64,000 bases of DNA from Barnesiella sp. An22 (GCF_002159975.1 NZ_NFJR01000001.1:186001-250000); one strand, 5' to 3'; shown: positions 8,457 to 17,584, counted from the first letter of the stretch. The notes: generated by a model from the letters alone, not told the origin. Program-made: numbers and translations.

Positions 8457-9296
8457 ATGTTCTCCAAACTATTCAAACATCGGGCCGAAGCTGCCGATGC
8501 CGCACCCAAGGCGACGGCCGAAGTACAACAGCCGGCCTCGGAACCCACGGGCAACAACATGGTGCTGCGTACCGAGGATTTGGTGAAGAAGTATCGCCAG
8601 CGCACGGTGGTCAACCATGTGTCAATCGATGTGACACAGGGCGAAATCGTAGGTCTGCTGGGCCCGAACGGCGCCGGTAAAACGACCACTTTCTACATGA
8701 CTACGGGTCTGATTACACCCAATCAGGGACATATTTATCTCAACGATCTCGATATTACCGACTATCCCGTCTACAAGCGGGCTCAAATCGGTATCGGCTA
8801 CCTGGCCCAGGAGGCTTCGGTATTCCGCAAGCTGTCGGTCGAGGACAACATACGCTGTGTACTCGAGATGACCCCTACCACCAAGGAGTACCAGCGCGAG
8901 AAGCTGGAGAGCCTCATTGCCGAATTCCGTCTGCAAAAAGTGCGCAAGAACCTGGGCGACCAACTGTCGGGTGGCGAGCGGCGGCGTACCGAGATAGCCC
9001 GCTGTCTGGCCATCAGCCCCAAGTTCATCATGCTCGACGAACCCTTTGCCGGTGTCGACCCCATTGCCGTAGAAGATATTCAGTCGATTGTCTACAAACT
9101 GAAAGAGAAGAATATCGGTATCCTCATTACCGACCACAACGCGCCCGAAACCTTGAGTATCACCGACCGTGCCTACCTGTTGTTCGAGGGGAAAATCCTC
9201 TTCCAGGGTACCTCGGAGGAGTTGGCCGAGAATCCTATCGTGCGCGAAAAATACTTAGGCCGTAACTTTATCTTCCATCGGAAGAAATTCCTTTAA
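8457..9296 (+). CDS. lptB: LptB, LPS-export ABC transporter ATPase
   Basis: LptB powers extraction of lipopolysaccharide from the inner membrane by the LptBFG complex. Walker A is GPNGAGKTT (residues 69-77), the signature is QLSGGERRR, and Walker B ends [11 protein letters not shown]; the family segment [15 protein letters not shown] is also present. The 279-residue protein carries an extra N-terminal tail of about 34 residues rich in Ala, Glu and Pro; an internal Met35 (position 8559) begins at the usual family start. The 3' end overlaps the convergent CPBP gene by 29 nt. Confidence 0.93.
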   Translation: MFSKLFKHRAEAADAAPKATAEVQQPASEPTGNNMVLRTEDLVKKYRQRTVVNHVSIDVTQGEIVGLLGPNGAGKTTTFYMTTGLITPNQGHIYLNDLDITDYPVYKRAQIGIGYLAQEASVFRKLSVEDNIRCVLEMTPTTKEYQREKLESLIAEFRLQKVRKNLGDQLSGGERRRTEIARCLAISPKFIMLDEPFAGVDPIAVEDIQSIVYKLKEKNIGILITDHNAPETLSITDRAYLLFEGKILFQGTSEELAENPIVREKYLGRNFIFHRKKFL

Positions 9297-10167
9297 CCTC
9301 GCGATCGGCTACGAACACTTTCTTATAAAAGAGATAGAGCAGGAGGGCGGTGGCTACGAGACTTACCCAGGCCAGCCACCCCGTGGACGACTGTGTCGTG
9401 CCCAGTGCTTCCAGCGTATTGTCCGATGCGTTGCCGGTGACGTAGGCGATGCAGACCACCATGCTGTTGTTAAGGAAATGTCCGAAGATGGGCAGCCACA
9501 GGTTGCGGCTCCACACAAGCAGATAGCCGAAAAACGCACCCAGCAGCAACCGGGGGAAGAATCCGTAGAATTGCAGGTGTATGGCACTGAACAAGAAAGC
9601 GCAGGTCCAGATGGCCCAGTGTGCCCGGCGACTTTCTCCCTGTACCACTTGCTGGAGTACCCCTCTGAAAACCATCTCTTCGCCCATGCCGGTGAGTAAT
9701 CCTATACCCAATACCACGGCCAGGAAATGGGCAAACGATTTGATTTGCAGCATCTGTTCGGTCACTGCGGCGGCCGCCTCCTCCTGTTGTCGCATCCACG
9801 CCTCGATGCCGCTGAATGCTGCGGGCAGGCTGATAGACTCGTTCCACTCCACCAGCCGGTTGAACATGGGGGTGGCCACGAAATAGAGCACCACGATACA
9901 CAGCAACTCGACCAGTCGGGGCGCCTTGTTCAAGTGCAGACCCTGGCTGGCATCGCCCCAAAAGAGCATGGCGGCAAACAAGGCCGGCAAGATGAACATG
10001 CCTATGTTTTGCAGATACATGCCAATCAACAGGGCATATTCACCCCGCACGAAAAGCATGGGTATGGCAATGACAAACACGCCGCACAAAATCAAAAGCA
10101 GCAACACGATGAGCTTTACGCCCACCGACGAATGGCGAATGTATTCGGTAATCTTCATAGTGCTCAT
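9268..10167 (-). CDS. CPBP-family intramembrane metalloprotease (Abi/CAAX type)
   Basis: The 299-residue polytopic membrane protein has the CPBP catalytic motif with E163-E164 and R168 (MGEEMVFRG) and downstream His residues in [10 protein letters not shown] and FGHFLNNS. The family includes Rce1-like prenyl-protein proteases and bacteriocin-immunity proteins; the substrate here is unknown. Seven or eight hydrophobic segments are visible. Met4 is an alternative start. A TATTTTTG box at 10191-10198 (minus strand) may be its promoter. Monocistronic by context. Confidence 0.85.
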   Translation of the reverse strand: MSTMKITEYIRHSSVGVKLIVLLLLILCGVFVIAIPMLFVRGEYALLIGMYLQNIGMFILPALFAAMLFWGDASQGLHLNKAPRLVELLCIVVLYFVATPMFNRLVEWNESISLPAAFSGIEAWMRQQEEAAAAVTEQMLQIKSFAHFLAVVLGIGLLTGMGEEMVFRGVLQQVVQGESRRAHWAIWTCAFLFSAIHLQFYGFFPRLLLGAFFGYLLVWSRNLWLPIFGHFLNNSMVVCIAYVTGNASDNTLEALGTTQSSTGWLAWVSLVATALLLYLFYKKVFVADREVKGISSDGR

Positions 10168-10483
10168 TTTTTTCGTGGGTAAAGATAGTACAAAAATAAA
10201 AGGCGGCCCAGAGAAAAACGTCGTTTTAGTTGGTGCATAAGATTATTTTTGTGCTTCTTTGTATAAGCCTTTAATCTAAAAAGCGCAAAGTGTCTGTCCG
10301 GTTGATTTATTGGAATGTATAAATAAAAGAATATACAATAGGCAAACGGTAAACCGTGAACAAATCACATATAACAAAAAGCAAATAAAATTGCATAAAT
10401 TTATTATTTTGTCAACTTGTTGTTTTGAAGAGTTGGATAAATGTCTATATTTGCACTTTAAAATATGACAAAATAACAGTTTT
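10168..10483 (+). promoter_or_regulatory. Upstream region of the his operon with promoter and 12-bp palindrome
   Basis: This 316-nt gap holds no credible gene. TATATTTG at 10446-10453 is a good -7 box 31 nt before hisH, with TTG at 10425-10427 (18-nt spacing, slightly short). About 90 nt further up is ACGGT-AA-ACCGT (10346-10357), a perfect 5-2-5 inverted repeat that could bind a regulator. No leader peptide rich in His codons is seen, so classical attenuation is not supported. Confidence 0.5.
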
Positions 10484-11074
10484 ATGGAGGTTGCCATTGT
10501 AAAATACAATGCAGGGAATATTTATTCGGTTTTGTGCGCTTTGCGCCACCTGGGTATCGAACCGGTGGTGAGCGATTCGCCCGAGGTGCTCTCGCGTGCC
10601 GATAAGGTGCTGTTCCCCGGGGTGGGAGAGGCATCATCGGCCATGGCGTATTTGCGTGAGCATGGGCTCGACCGGGTGATTGTGGGTCTCACCCAGCCGG
10701 TGTTGGCCATCTGCATAGGCATGCAACTGCTCTGCTCGCACTCCGAGGAGGGTGATGTCGATTGTCTCGGCCTCTTCGATACCGAAGTGCGACGCTTTGT
10801 TTCGCAGACCAGCGAGCAAAAGGTGCCCCACATGGGATGGAATACCTTGCGCGGTCTGCGTGGCCCTCTCTTTCACGGCATCGACGAGGGTAGCCATGTC
10901 TATTTCGTGCACAGCTACTACGCCCCGGTTTCGGCCGATTGCATAGCAGCATGTGACTATATAAACCCGTTTTGTGCGGCTATGAACAAGAACAATTTCT
11001 ATGCCACTCAGTTCCACGTCGAGAAAAGTGGGGCAGTGGGGGTGCGCATCCTTGAAAACTTCCTGGCCCTATGA
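10484..11074 (+). CDS. hisH: Imidazole glycerol phosphate synthase, glutaminase subunit
   Basis: HisH releases ammonia from glutamine and passes it to HisF in histidine synthesis. The 196-residue protein is a class I glutamine amidotransferase with nucleophile Cys77 (AICIGMQLLC) and the His/Glu pair in QFHVEKSG near the C-terminus. It is the first gene of a tight his cluster; its stop overlaps the hisA start by 4 nt (ATGA). Confidence 0.97.
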   Translation: MEVAIVKYNAGNIYSVLCALRHLGIEPVVSDSPEVLSRADKVLFPGVGEASSAMAYLREHGLDRVIVGLTQPVLAICIGMQLLCSHSEEGDVDCLGLFDTEVRRFVSQTSEQKVPHMGWNTLRGLRGPLFHGIDEGSHVYFVHSYYAPVSADCIAACDYINPFCAAMNKNNFYATQFHVEKSGAVGVRILENFLAL

Positions 11075-11802
11075 TTCAACTGATTCCGGCTATCGATATT
11101 ATTGGAGGACGCTGCGTGCGGTTGTCGCAGGGCGATTATGCCCGGCAGCAGGTCTACAACGAGAATCCGCTCGAGGTGGCCAAGGCGTTTGAAGACAGCG
11201 GGGTGACCCGCCTGCACCTGGTCGACCTGGACGGGGCCAAGGCCAGCCACGTGGTCAATTACAAGACACTCGAGCAGATTGCCGGCCACACGAGTCTGAC
11301 AATCGACTTCGGGGGCGGTGTGAAAAGCGACGAAGACCTGCATATCGCCTTTGAAAGCGGGGCCCATCTGGTGACGGGCGGCAGCATTGCCGTGCGCGAC
11401 CGCGACCGGTTTGTCGGGTGGATCGAGCGGTATGGCAAAGAGCGCATCATCCTGGGTGCCGACGTACGGGACGAGAAAATCTCGACCGGCGGCTGGCTCG
11501 ACGACTCGGATGTGGAGTTGATACCCTTTGTGCGCGACTACATGCAGGCGGGCATCGAGCAGGTAATTACGACCGACATTGCCCGCGACGGCATGTTGCA
11601 GGGGTGCTCCGTAGAGTTGTATCGCAAGATGCTGGCCGAATTGCCGGGTATTTACCTGATTGCCAGCGGTGGCGTGGGCTCGTGGGCCGACATCGAGGCA
11701 CTGCAGTCGCTGGGTGTCCCGGCCGTCATTTTGGGAAAAGCCATTTACGAAGGGCGCATTTCGCTCGACGAAATAGCCCGATTCATCATACATAACAACT
11801 GA
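11071..11802 (+). CDS. hisA: ProFAR isomerase
   Basis: HisA isomerises 5'ProFAR to PRFAR, the fourth step of histidine synthesis. The 243-residue beta/alpha barrel starts with MIQLIPAIDIIGGRCVRL and has the internal two-fold repeat with phosphate-binding glycines in FGGGVKSDED and IASGGVGSWAD. Catalytic Asp residues are in PAIDI and ITTDIARDG. It overlaps hisH by 4 nt and is 6 nt from hisF. Confidence 0.97.
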   Translation: MIQLIPAIDIIGGRCVRLSQGDYARQQVYNENPLEVAKAFEDSGVTRLHLVDLDGAKASHVVNYKTLEQIAGHTSLTIDFGGGVKSDEDLHIAFESGAHLVTGGSIAVRDRDRFVGWIERYGKERIILGADVRDEKISTGGWLDDSDVELIPFVRDYMQAGIEQVITTDIARDGMLQGCSVELYRKMLAELPGIYLIASGGVGSWADIEALQSLGVPAVILGKAIYEGRISLDEIARFIIHNN

Positions 11803-11808
11803 CGTATC

Positions 11809-12564
11809 ATGTTGGCAAAACGAATTATACCTTGCCTCGATGTAAAAGAGGGTATGACTGTGAAGGGAACCCGTTTCGTGAACTTCAGAGAGGCCGGCGA
11901 CCCGGTCGAGTTGGGCGAATATTACAGCCGACAGGGGGCCGACGAGTTGGTCTACCTCGACATTACGGCTTCGTACGAGGGGCGTACCACCTTTACCGAT
12001 CTGGTGAAGCGCATCGCGGCTCGCATCAACATTCCGTTTACGGTGGGGGGCGGCATCCACTCGCTGGCCGATGTGGACCGGCTGCTGAATGCGGGGGCCG
12101 ACAAGGTGTCGCTCAACTCTGCGGCCCTGAAAAATCCCCAAATTATCGAAGAGGTTGCAAAAAATTTCGGTTCGCAAGTATGTGTTATCGCAATAGATGC
12201 TAACTTTGAGGACGGAAATTGGATATGCTACCTGAACGGCGGTCGTGTGCCGACCCGTCGCACGCTTTTCGAGTGGGCCGCCGAGGCGACCGACCGGGGG
12301 GCAGGCGAAATATTGTTTACCAGTATCGCTCACGACGGCACACACGGCGGCTATGCCTGCGACGCCTTGCGTGAGTTGCACCGGCAGTTGTCTGTACCGG
12401 TAATTGCCTCGGGTGGAGCAGGGACGATGGCCCACTTCAAGGAGGCTTTTGTGGAGGGCGAAGCCGATGCCGCACTGGCTGCCGGCGTATTCCATTTCGG
12501 GGAGATTGCCATCCCGGAACTGAAAAAATATTTATCGGGATGTGGCATTCCCATAAGATTATGA
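11809..12564 (+). CDS. hisF: Imidazole glycerol phosphate synthase, cyclase subunit
   Basis: HisF joins ammonia from HisH with PRFAR to give imidazole glycerol phosphate and AICAR. The 251-residue barrel begins MLAKRIIPCLDVKEGMTVKG, with catalytic Asp in PCLDV and a second in FTSIAHDGT, and phosphate-binding loops VGGGIHS and ASGGAG. Gene order hisH-hisA-hisF is the usual one. The hisIE start lies 4 nt beyond the stop. Confidence 0.97.
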   Translation: MLAKRIIPCLDVKEGMTVKGTRFVNFREAGDPVELGEYYSRQGADELVYLDITASYEGRTTFTDLVKRIAARINIPFTVGGGIHSLADVDRLLNAGADKVSLNSAALKNPQIIEEVAKNFGSQVCVIAIDANFEDGNWICYLNGGRVPTRRTLFEWAAEATDRGAGEILFTSIAHDGTHGGYACDALRELHRQLSVPVIASGGAGTMAHFKEAFVEGEADAALAAGVFHFGEIAIPELKKYLSGCGIPIRL

Positions 12565-12568
12565 CGAT

Positions 12569-13177
12569 ATGAACGAAGAGACGATGCAACTGGATTTCGA
12601 CAAGATGGGCGGCCTGGTGCCGGCCATCGTTCAAGACGACGTGACACAAAAGGTGCTCATGCTCGGCTTTATGAATCCCGAGGCGGTGCGTAAAACCATC
12701 GATACGGGACGGGTAACCTTTTTCAGCCGGACCAAGGGCCGATTGTGGACCAAGGGCGAGGAGAGCGGCCACTTCCTGCTGGTGAAATCGATACAGAAGG
12801 ATTGCGACAACGACACGTTGCTGATCAAGGCCCACCCTTGTGGACCGGTGTGCCATACGGGGGCCGATACCTGTTTCGGCGAGACCAACCGCGACGATAT
12901 GGCCTTTATCACCTATCTGCAAGACTTCATCGAACAGCGCAAGGCCGAGATGCCCGAGGGGTCGTACACCACCTCGCTCTTCAATTCGGGAGTCAACCGC
13001 ATGGCTCAAAAGGTAGGCGAGGAAGCGGTCGAGACGGTCATCGAGGCCACCAACGGGAGCGACGAACGGCTCATCTACGAGGCTTCGGACCTGCTGTATC
13101 ACCTGATTGTGCTGCTTACCTCGAAGGGGTATCGTATAGAAGATTTAGCTCGTGAATTAAAAAAGAGGCATAAATAA
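12569..13177 (+). CDS. hisI: Bifunctional PR-AMP cyclohydrolase / PR-ATP pyrophosphatase
   Basis: The 202-residue fusion (HisIE) performs steps 2 and 3 of histidine synthesis. The N-terminal HisI domain (about residues 1-105) has the metal-binding Cys region VCHTGADTCF and SRTKGRLWTKGE; the C-terminal HisE domain (about 113-202) has KVGEEAVETVIEA, the MazG-like acidic motif. Met6 is an alternative start. The first genes of the pathway (hisG, D, C, B) are not in this window. Confidence 0.97.
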   Translation: MNEETMQLDFDKMGGLVPAIVQDDVTQKVLMLGFMNPEAVRKTIDTGRVTFFSRTKGRLWTKGEESGHFLLVKSIQKDCDNDTLLIKAHPCGPVCHTGADTCFGETNRDDMAFITYLQDFIEQRKAEMPEGSYTTSLFNSGVNRMAQKVGEEAVETVIEATNGSDERLIYEASDLLYHLIVLLTSKGYRIEDLARELKKRHK

Positions 13178-13183
13178 GACACT

Positions 13184-13855
13184 ATGGAAAAGAAATTGCT
13201 TGTCAAATATACCGATGTGCAGATTTGCCGGGAGGAGTTGACCATACTCGATCATGTAAACTTCGAGTTGTACAGCGGCGAGTTTGTCTATTTCATCGGG
13301 CGCGTGGGCAGCGGTAAGAGTTCGCTGTTAAAGACCATGTATGCCGATTTGCCCATCAGCGAAGGAGAGGCTTCGGTGCTCGACTTCGACGTGCGCCATA
13401 TCCGCAACAAGGAGATACCCCTGTTGCGTCGGAAACTGGGTATAGTCTTCCAGGATTTCCAACTGCTTACCGACCGCTCGGTCTATGAGAATCTGGCTTT
13501 TGTACTGAAGGCCACCGGCTGGAAGGATAAAGAGGAGATTGATACCCGGGTAGCCGAGGTGCTCGACCAGGTGGGCATGCGCAAGAAGTCGTACAAGATG
13601 CCGCACGAGCTGTCGGGCGGCGAACAGCAGCGTATCGTCATCGCACGGGCTCTGTTGAACTCGCCCAAGATTATCCTGGCCGACGAGCCTACCGGAAACC
13701 TCGACCCCCAGACCGGGCAGCAGATTGTCTCGCTGCTTCACCGCATCTGCGAAACGGGAACGGCTGTAATCATGACAACGCACAACCTGAATCTGGTCGA
13801 GGAGTTCCCCGGGCGCATCTTGAAATGCGAAGACAAGAGTCTTGTCGAAGTTTAA
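13184..13855 (+). CDS. ftsE: Cell-division ATP-binding protein FtsE
   Basis: FtsE with membrane partner FtsX controls peptidoglycan hydrolases at the division septum. The 223-residue ATPase has Walker [10 protein letters not shown] (residues 39-47), Q-loop FQDFQLL, signature LSGGEQQR and Walker [12 protein letters not shown]. It follows hisIE by 6 nt and is therefore likely co-transcribed with the his genes, yet no ftsX is adjacent. A generic LolD-type ATPase is the alternative, but sequence and size fit FtsE. Confidence 0.85.
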   Translation: MEKKLLVKYTDVQICREELTILDHVNFELYSGEFVYFIGRVGSGKSSLLKTMYADLPISEGEASVLDFDVRHIRNKEIPLLRRKLGIVFQDFQLLTDRSVYENLAFVLKATGWKDKEEIDTRVAEVLDQVGMRKKSYKMPHELSGGEQQRIVIARALLNSPKIILADEPTGNLDPQTGQQIVSLLHRICETGTAVIMTTHNLNLVEEFPGRILKCEDKSLVEV

Positions 13856-13869
13856 TTTGGCCCGAATAG

Positions 13870-13900
13870 TTGATAATCCGGCGAAAAAAAATTATTTTTG
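13870..13900 (+). promoter_or_regulatory. Promoter for lysC
   Basis: TTG (13870-13872), 20 nt spacer, TATTTTTG (13893-13900): a textbook Bacteroidota promoter. It sits just after the ftsE stop and 46 nt before lysC, and supports the start at 13947 rather than the longer open frame. Confidence 0.75.
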
Positions 13901-13946
13901 CCCAGCGATAAGTATAAATTTACATTTTAAAACAAGTAGAATAGAA

Positions 13947-15272
13947 ATGAAAGTACTCAAATTTGGTGGAACTTCTGTTGGTAGCGCCCAATGTATGAAA
14001 GATGTTGCCAAATTAATTTGTGACGGGAATCAAAAAATCGTAGTGTTGTCGGCCATGGCCGGGACAACGAACACCTTGGTGGAAATATCGGACTATCTGT
14101 ATAAGAAGAATACCGATGGAGCCCGGGAAACGATTGGAAGTCTTGAACGAAAGTACATCAAAGTCATCGATGAACTGTACAGCACCGACGAATATAAGCA
14201 AAAGGCCCTCGATGTAGTGAAGGGTTGCTTCGACCATATACGCTCGTTTACCAAAGACCTCTTCACGCTGTTTGAAGAGAAGGTTATTTTGGCACAGGGC
14301 GAATTGATGTCGACGGCCATGATGCACAACTACCTGTTGGAACAAGGGGTGAAGTCGGTCCTTATCCCGGCTCTCGACTATATGCGTACCGACAAGAATT
14401 CGGAACCCGACAACCAGTTTATCAAAACCAAACTTACGGCATTGTTGCAAGAGAACTCCGATGCCGAAATCTATATCACTCAAGGCTATATCTGCCGCAA
14501 TGCCTACGGCGAGATTGACAACCTGCAACGCGGTGGCAGTGATTATTCGGCTTCGCTGATAGGTGCTGCTATCAATGCCGAGGAGATACAAATCTGGACC
14601 GACATAGACGGCATGCACAACAATGACCCCCGATTCGTGGAGAATACGAAACCGGTTCGTCACCTGCAATTCGAAGAGGCTGCCGAGCTGGCCTACTTCG
14701 GTGCCAAGATTCTGCATCCTACCTGTGTGCTCCCGGCCAAGTTGAACAATATACCGGTACGGTTGCTCAACACGATGCAGCCCGATGCTCCTGGTACCCT
14801 GATTTGCGATACTCACGAAAATACCAACGGCCAGATCAAGGCTATCGCCGCCAAAGAGAACATCACGGCCATCAAGATAAAATCGGGCCGCATGCTGCTG
14901 GCCTACGGTTTCCTGCGCAAGGTATTCGAGATATTCGAGAGCTACCAGACCTCGATCGATATGGTTACCACCTCGGAGGTAGGGGTGTCGCTGACTATCG
15001 ACAACACGAAACATTTGCAGGAGATTCTCGACGACTTGCGTAAGTTCGGTACGGTTACGGTCGACGAAGACATGGTGATTATCTGTGTTGTAGGCGATTT
15101 GGAGTGGAACAATGTAGGGTTTGAATCGGCAGCCGTCCAGGCCATGAAAGATATACCCGTGCGCATGATCTCTTACGGAGGCAGCAACTACAATATATCT
15201 TTCCTGGTTCGCCGGCAAGACAAGGTGAAAGCGCTACGATCGCTCAGCCAGTACCTTTTTGAAAACAAATAA
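13947..15272 (+). CDS. lysC: Aspartate kinase (monofunctional)
   Basis: The enzyme phosphorylates aspartate at the head of the lysine/DAP, threonine and methionine routes. The 441-residue protein starts MKVLKFGGTSVGS, with the kinase Lys at position 5, continues with RGGSDYSASLIGAA, and ends in two ACT domains (from about residue 310) that normally bind a feedback amino acid. It lacks a fused homoserine dehydrogenase. An upstream promoter fixes the start. A 14-bp hairpin separates it from lysA. Confidence 0.95.
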   Translation: MKVLKFGGTSVGSAQCMKDVAKLICDGNQKIVVLSAMAGTTNTLVEISDYLYKKNTDGARETIGSLERKYIKVIDELYSTDEYKQKALDVVKGCFDHIRSFTKDLFTLFEEKVILAQGELMSTAMMHNYLLEQGVKSVLIPALDYMRTDKNSEPDNQFIKTKLTALLQENSDAEIYITQGYICRNAYGEIDNLQRGGSDYSASLIGAAINAEEIQIWTDIDGMHNNDPRFVENTKPVRHLQFEEAAELAYFGAKILHPTCVLPAKLNNIPVRLLNTMQPDAPGTLICDTHENTNGQIKAIAAKENITAIKIKSGRMLLAYGFLRKVFEIFESYQTSIDMVTTSEVGVSLTIDNTKHLQEILDDLRKFGTVTVDEDMVIICVVGDLEWNNVGFESAAVQAMKDIPVRMISYGGSNYNISFLVRRQDKVKALRSLSQYLFENK

Positions 15273-15286
15273 ATAAATTATAACAC

Positions 15287-15326
15287 AGTGTCATGCAGAA
15301 TGTGTTCTGCATGACACTTTACTTTT
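15287..15326 (+). terminator. Strong hairpin between lysC and lysA
   Basis: The stem is 14 perfect base pairs (AGTGTCATGCAGAA / TTCTGCATGACACT at 15287-15300 and 15305-15318) with a TGTG loop, followed by TTACTTTTT. It ends only about 9 nt before the lysA start codon, so it occupies the lysA leader. It may be a terminator, an attenuator, or a site that sets the lysC:lysA ratio. Confidence 0.8.
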
Positions 15327-15334
15327 TGTGACAC

Positions 15335-16471
15335 ATGTTTCCTATTACTCATTTCAATCAAGAAAAAACTCCGTTTTATTATTACGATAAGACGCTGTTG
15401 AACAATACACTCTCTACACTTACCCGCCTGGCCGAAGAACGGAATTTTCAGGTACACTATGCCATCAAAGCCAATGCCAATCCCGAGGTATTGCGACTGA
15501 TTGCCGCTTCGGGAGTAGGGGCCGACTGCGTAAGCGGCGGCGAGATAAAGGCCGCTCTGGAGGCTGGATTCCCGGCCCGAAAGATTGTATTCGCCGGCGT
15601 AGGAAAGGCCGACTGGGAAATCGAGTACGCGCTCGATAACAAAATATTCTGCTTCAATGTAGAGTCGGCCGAAGAGTTGGCCGTCATCGAAGAGCTGGCC
15701 CGCAAAAAAGAGACGGTAGCCTCGATTGCCTTGCGGCTGAACCCCAATATCGACGCACATACCCACGAGTACATCACGACGGGCCTGAGTGAAAACAAAT
15801 TCGGTATTCCCATCGAGATGCTCGATGGCGTACTTGCCCAATTGCAAGGCTATACGCATGTACAGCTTATCGGCTTCCACTTTCATATCGGATCTCAAAT
15901 CTTGAACATGGAGGCTTTCCGGGTACTCTGCGAACGCATCAACCGCCTGCAAGACGACCTGGTGAAACGGAATATCCAGGTAAAGCACATCAATGTAGGA
16001 GGCGGCCTGGGTGTCGATTACGACAATCCGGATAAAAACCCCATCCCCGATTTTGAAACCTACTTCAATGTATTCCGCGACACGCTCGACCTGCGCAGCG
16101 GCCAACAGTTGCACTTCGAGCTGGGACGTGCTATCGTATGCCAGTGCGGTTCGCTCATCACTCGGGTGCTCTATGTGAAGAAATCGCTCAAAAAGCAATT
16201 TGTCATCGTCGATGCCGGTATGACCGACCTTATTCGTCCGGCTCTGTATCAGGCCCATCATCATATCGAGAACATTACCTCCGATATGGCCATGCAGCCC
16301 TACGATGTAGTAGGCCCTATCTGCGAATCGTCAGATTGCTTCGGAAAGAATGTCATGCTGAATGCAACCGAGCGAGGCGATTTGATTGCTATTCGGTCGG
16401 CCGGAGCCTACGGCGAAATCATGGCTTCGCAATACAACTGCCGCCCATTGCCCGGACATTTGATAGAATAA
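15335..16471 (+). CDS. lysA: Diaminopimelate decarboxylase
   Basis: LysA converts meso-diaminopimelate to lysine. The 378-residue fold-type III PLP enzyme has the PLP lysine K45 in HYAIKANAN, the glycine loop VGGGLGVDY, and the active-site segment CESSDCFGKN. It is slightly shorter than many LysA proteins (about 410-420) but all key motifs are there. It follows lysC after a 62-nt gap that holds a strong hairpin and no separate promoter box, so it probably depends on read-through from lysC. Confidence 0.94.
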   Translation: MFPITHFNQEKTPFYYYDKTLLNNTLSTLTRLAEERNFQVHYAIKANANPEVLRLIAASGVGADCVSGGEIKAALEAGFPARKIVFAGVGKADWEIEYALDNKIFCFNVESAEELAVIEELARKKETVASIALRLNPNIDAHTHEYITTGLSENKFGIPIEMLDGVLAQLQGYTHVQLIGFHFHIGSQILNMEAFRVLCERINRLQDDLVKRNIQVKHINVGGGLGVDYDNPDKNPIPDFETYFNVFRDTLDLRSGQQLHFELGRAIVCQCGSLITRVLYVKKSLKKQFVIVDAGMTDLIRPALYQAHHHIENITSDMAMQPYDVVGPICESSDCFGKNVMLNATERGDLIAIRSAGAYGEIMASQYNCRPLPGHLIE

Positions 16472-16516
16472 AATAATTATTAACAATAATTTATGTATTC
16501 GTATTTAGAAATATAG

Positions 16517-16550
16517 TATTTTTGCGATTACAAAATTGTAATCATTACAA
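16517..16550 (+). promoter_or_regulatory. Promoter and PerR/Fur-type operator upstream of the PerR-like gene
   Basis: TATTTTTG (16517-16524) is a -7 box. Directly after it is TTGTAAT-C-ATTACAA (16536-16550), a perfect 7-1-7 inverted repeat of the PerR/Fur box type. The left arm also pairs with an upstream half-site to give GATTACAA-AA-TTGTAATC (16526-16543), so three half-sites overlap the predicted transcription start. This arrangement is typical of autorepression. Confidence 0.8.
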
Positions 16551-16560
16551 ATAAAGAAAG

Positions 16561-16977
16561 ATGAAAGAATCGGCTCAAAACAAACTACGTCGTTACAACA
16601 TAAAGCCCTCGGTACAGCGCATGGCCGTGTTGGATTATCTGATGACTCATCATACACATCCGACGGCCGATACAATATTCAATGCTTTGTATCCGTCTAT
16701 TCCCACACTGTCGAAGGCAACCGTTTACAACACGTTGAATTTGCTGACCGAACAAGGCGTCATTCAAATGATTACAATCGACGAAAAGAATGCCCGTTTC
16801 GATGCCCGTGAAACACCTCACTTGCATTTCAGGTGCAATGAATGCGGCGAAATATTCGATTTCGATTTGCCTCCTTTTGCGATGGATGCACTCAAGGAGT
16901 TCGAAGTTACCGACATTCAGATGTATTGCAAGGGCGTATGTCCGTCGTGCCAGAAAAAGAAAGAGAACATCAACTAA
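16561..16977 (+). CDS. perR: PerR-like Fur-family peroxide regulator
   Basis: The 138-residue Fur-family repressor has an N-terminal winged helix (LSKATVYNTLNLL) and a metal-binding C-terminal half. Structural zinc ligands are C92, C95 and C127, C130. The regulatory site keeps PerR-type residues D81 (ARFD), H87 and H89 (HLH) and D100 rather than the Glu pattern usual for Fur. The next gene is a peroxide-reducing rubrerythrin, and its own promoter holds a PerR-like palindrome, both supporting peroxide sensing over iron sensing. Confidence 0.85.
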   Translation: MKESAQNKLRRYNIKPSVQRMAVLDYLMTHHTHPTADTIFNALYPSIPTLSKATVYNTLNLLTEQGVIQMITIDEKNARFDARETPHLHFRCNECGEIFDFDLPPFAMDALKEFEVTDIQMYCKGVCPSCQKKKENIN

Positions 16978-17014
16978 TCAATAACACAGCATTAACAACT
17001 AAAAATAACCAATC

Positions 17015-17563
17015 ATGAAAAAGTTTATTTGTACTGTATGCGGTTACGTATACGAAGGTGAAGAAGCTCCTGAATTTTGCCCCCAATGCCACCAACCCCG
17101 TTCGAAGTTCAAAGAACTGGTTGAGTCGGACAAACTCGATTTCGTAACCGAACACCATATTGGCGACGGTGTTGTAGAAGACGCCGAGGTTATGGAAGGT
17201 CTTAAAGCTCACTTCGCTGGCGAATGCACCGAAGTAGGTATGTACTTGGCTATGAGCCGTCAGGCCGATCGTGAAGGCTATCCCGAAATTGCCGAGGCTT
17301 TCAAACGCTACGCTTTCGAAGAGGCTGAACACGCTTCGAAATTTGCCGAATTGCTGGGTGAAGTAGTTTGGAACACCGAGAAGAACGTAAAAGCCCGTAT
17401 GGAGGCTGAAAGCGGTGCTTGCGCCGACAAGATGCGTATCGCCAAACGTGCCAAAGAACTGGGTTACGATGCAATCCACGACACGGTACACGAAATGGCC
17501 AAAGACGAAGCTCGTCACGGCAAAGGCTTCGAAGGTCTGTACAACCGCTATTTCAAGAAATAA
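17015..17563 (+). CDS. Reverse rubrerythrin (rubredoxin domain first), NADH peroxidase type
   Basis: The 182-residue protein has a rubredoxin-like iron site at the N-terminus (C6-x2-C9, C22-x2-C25), followed by a ferritin-like di-iron domain with ExxH motifs FEEAEHA and KDEARHG. This reversed domain order defines the revRbr type, which reduces hydrogen peroxide with electrons from NADH via a reductase. It lies 37 nt after the PerR-like gene, so the two are probably one peroxide-induced transcript. A terminator follows. Confidence 0.92.
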   Translation: MKKFICTVCGYVYEGEEAPEFCPQCHQPRSKFKELVESDKLDFVTEHHIGDGVVEDAEVMEGLKAHFAGECTEVGMYLAMSRQADREGYPEIAEAFKRYAFEEAEHASKFAELLGEVVWNTEKNVKARMEAESGACADKMRIAKRAKELGYDAIHDTVHEMAKDEARHGKGFEGLYNRYFKK

Positions 17564-17584
17564 AAAATTGCCATTAGTTTACAG

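Noticed and set aside
13842-13946. Longer N-terminus for lysC
   Set aside because: The extra 35 codons cross a consensus promoter and precede the invariant aspartokinase start.
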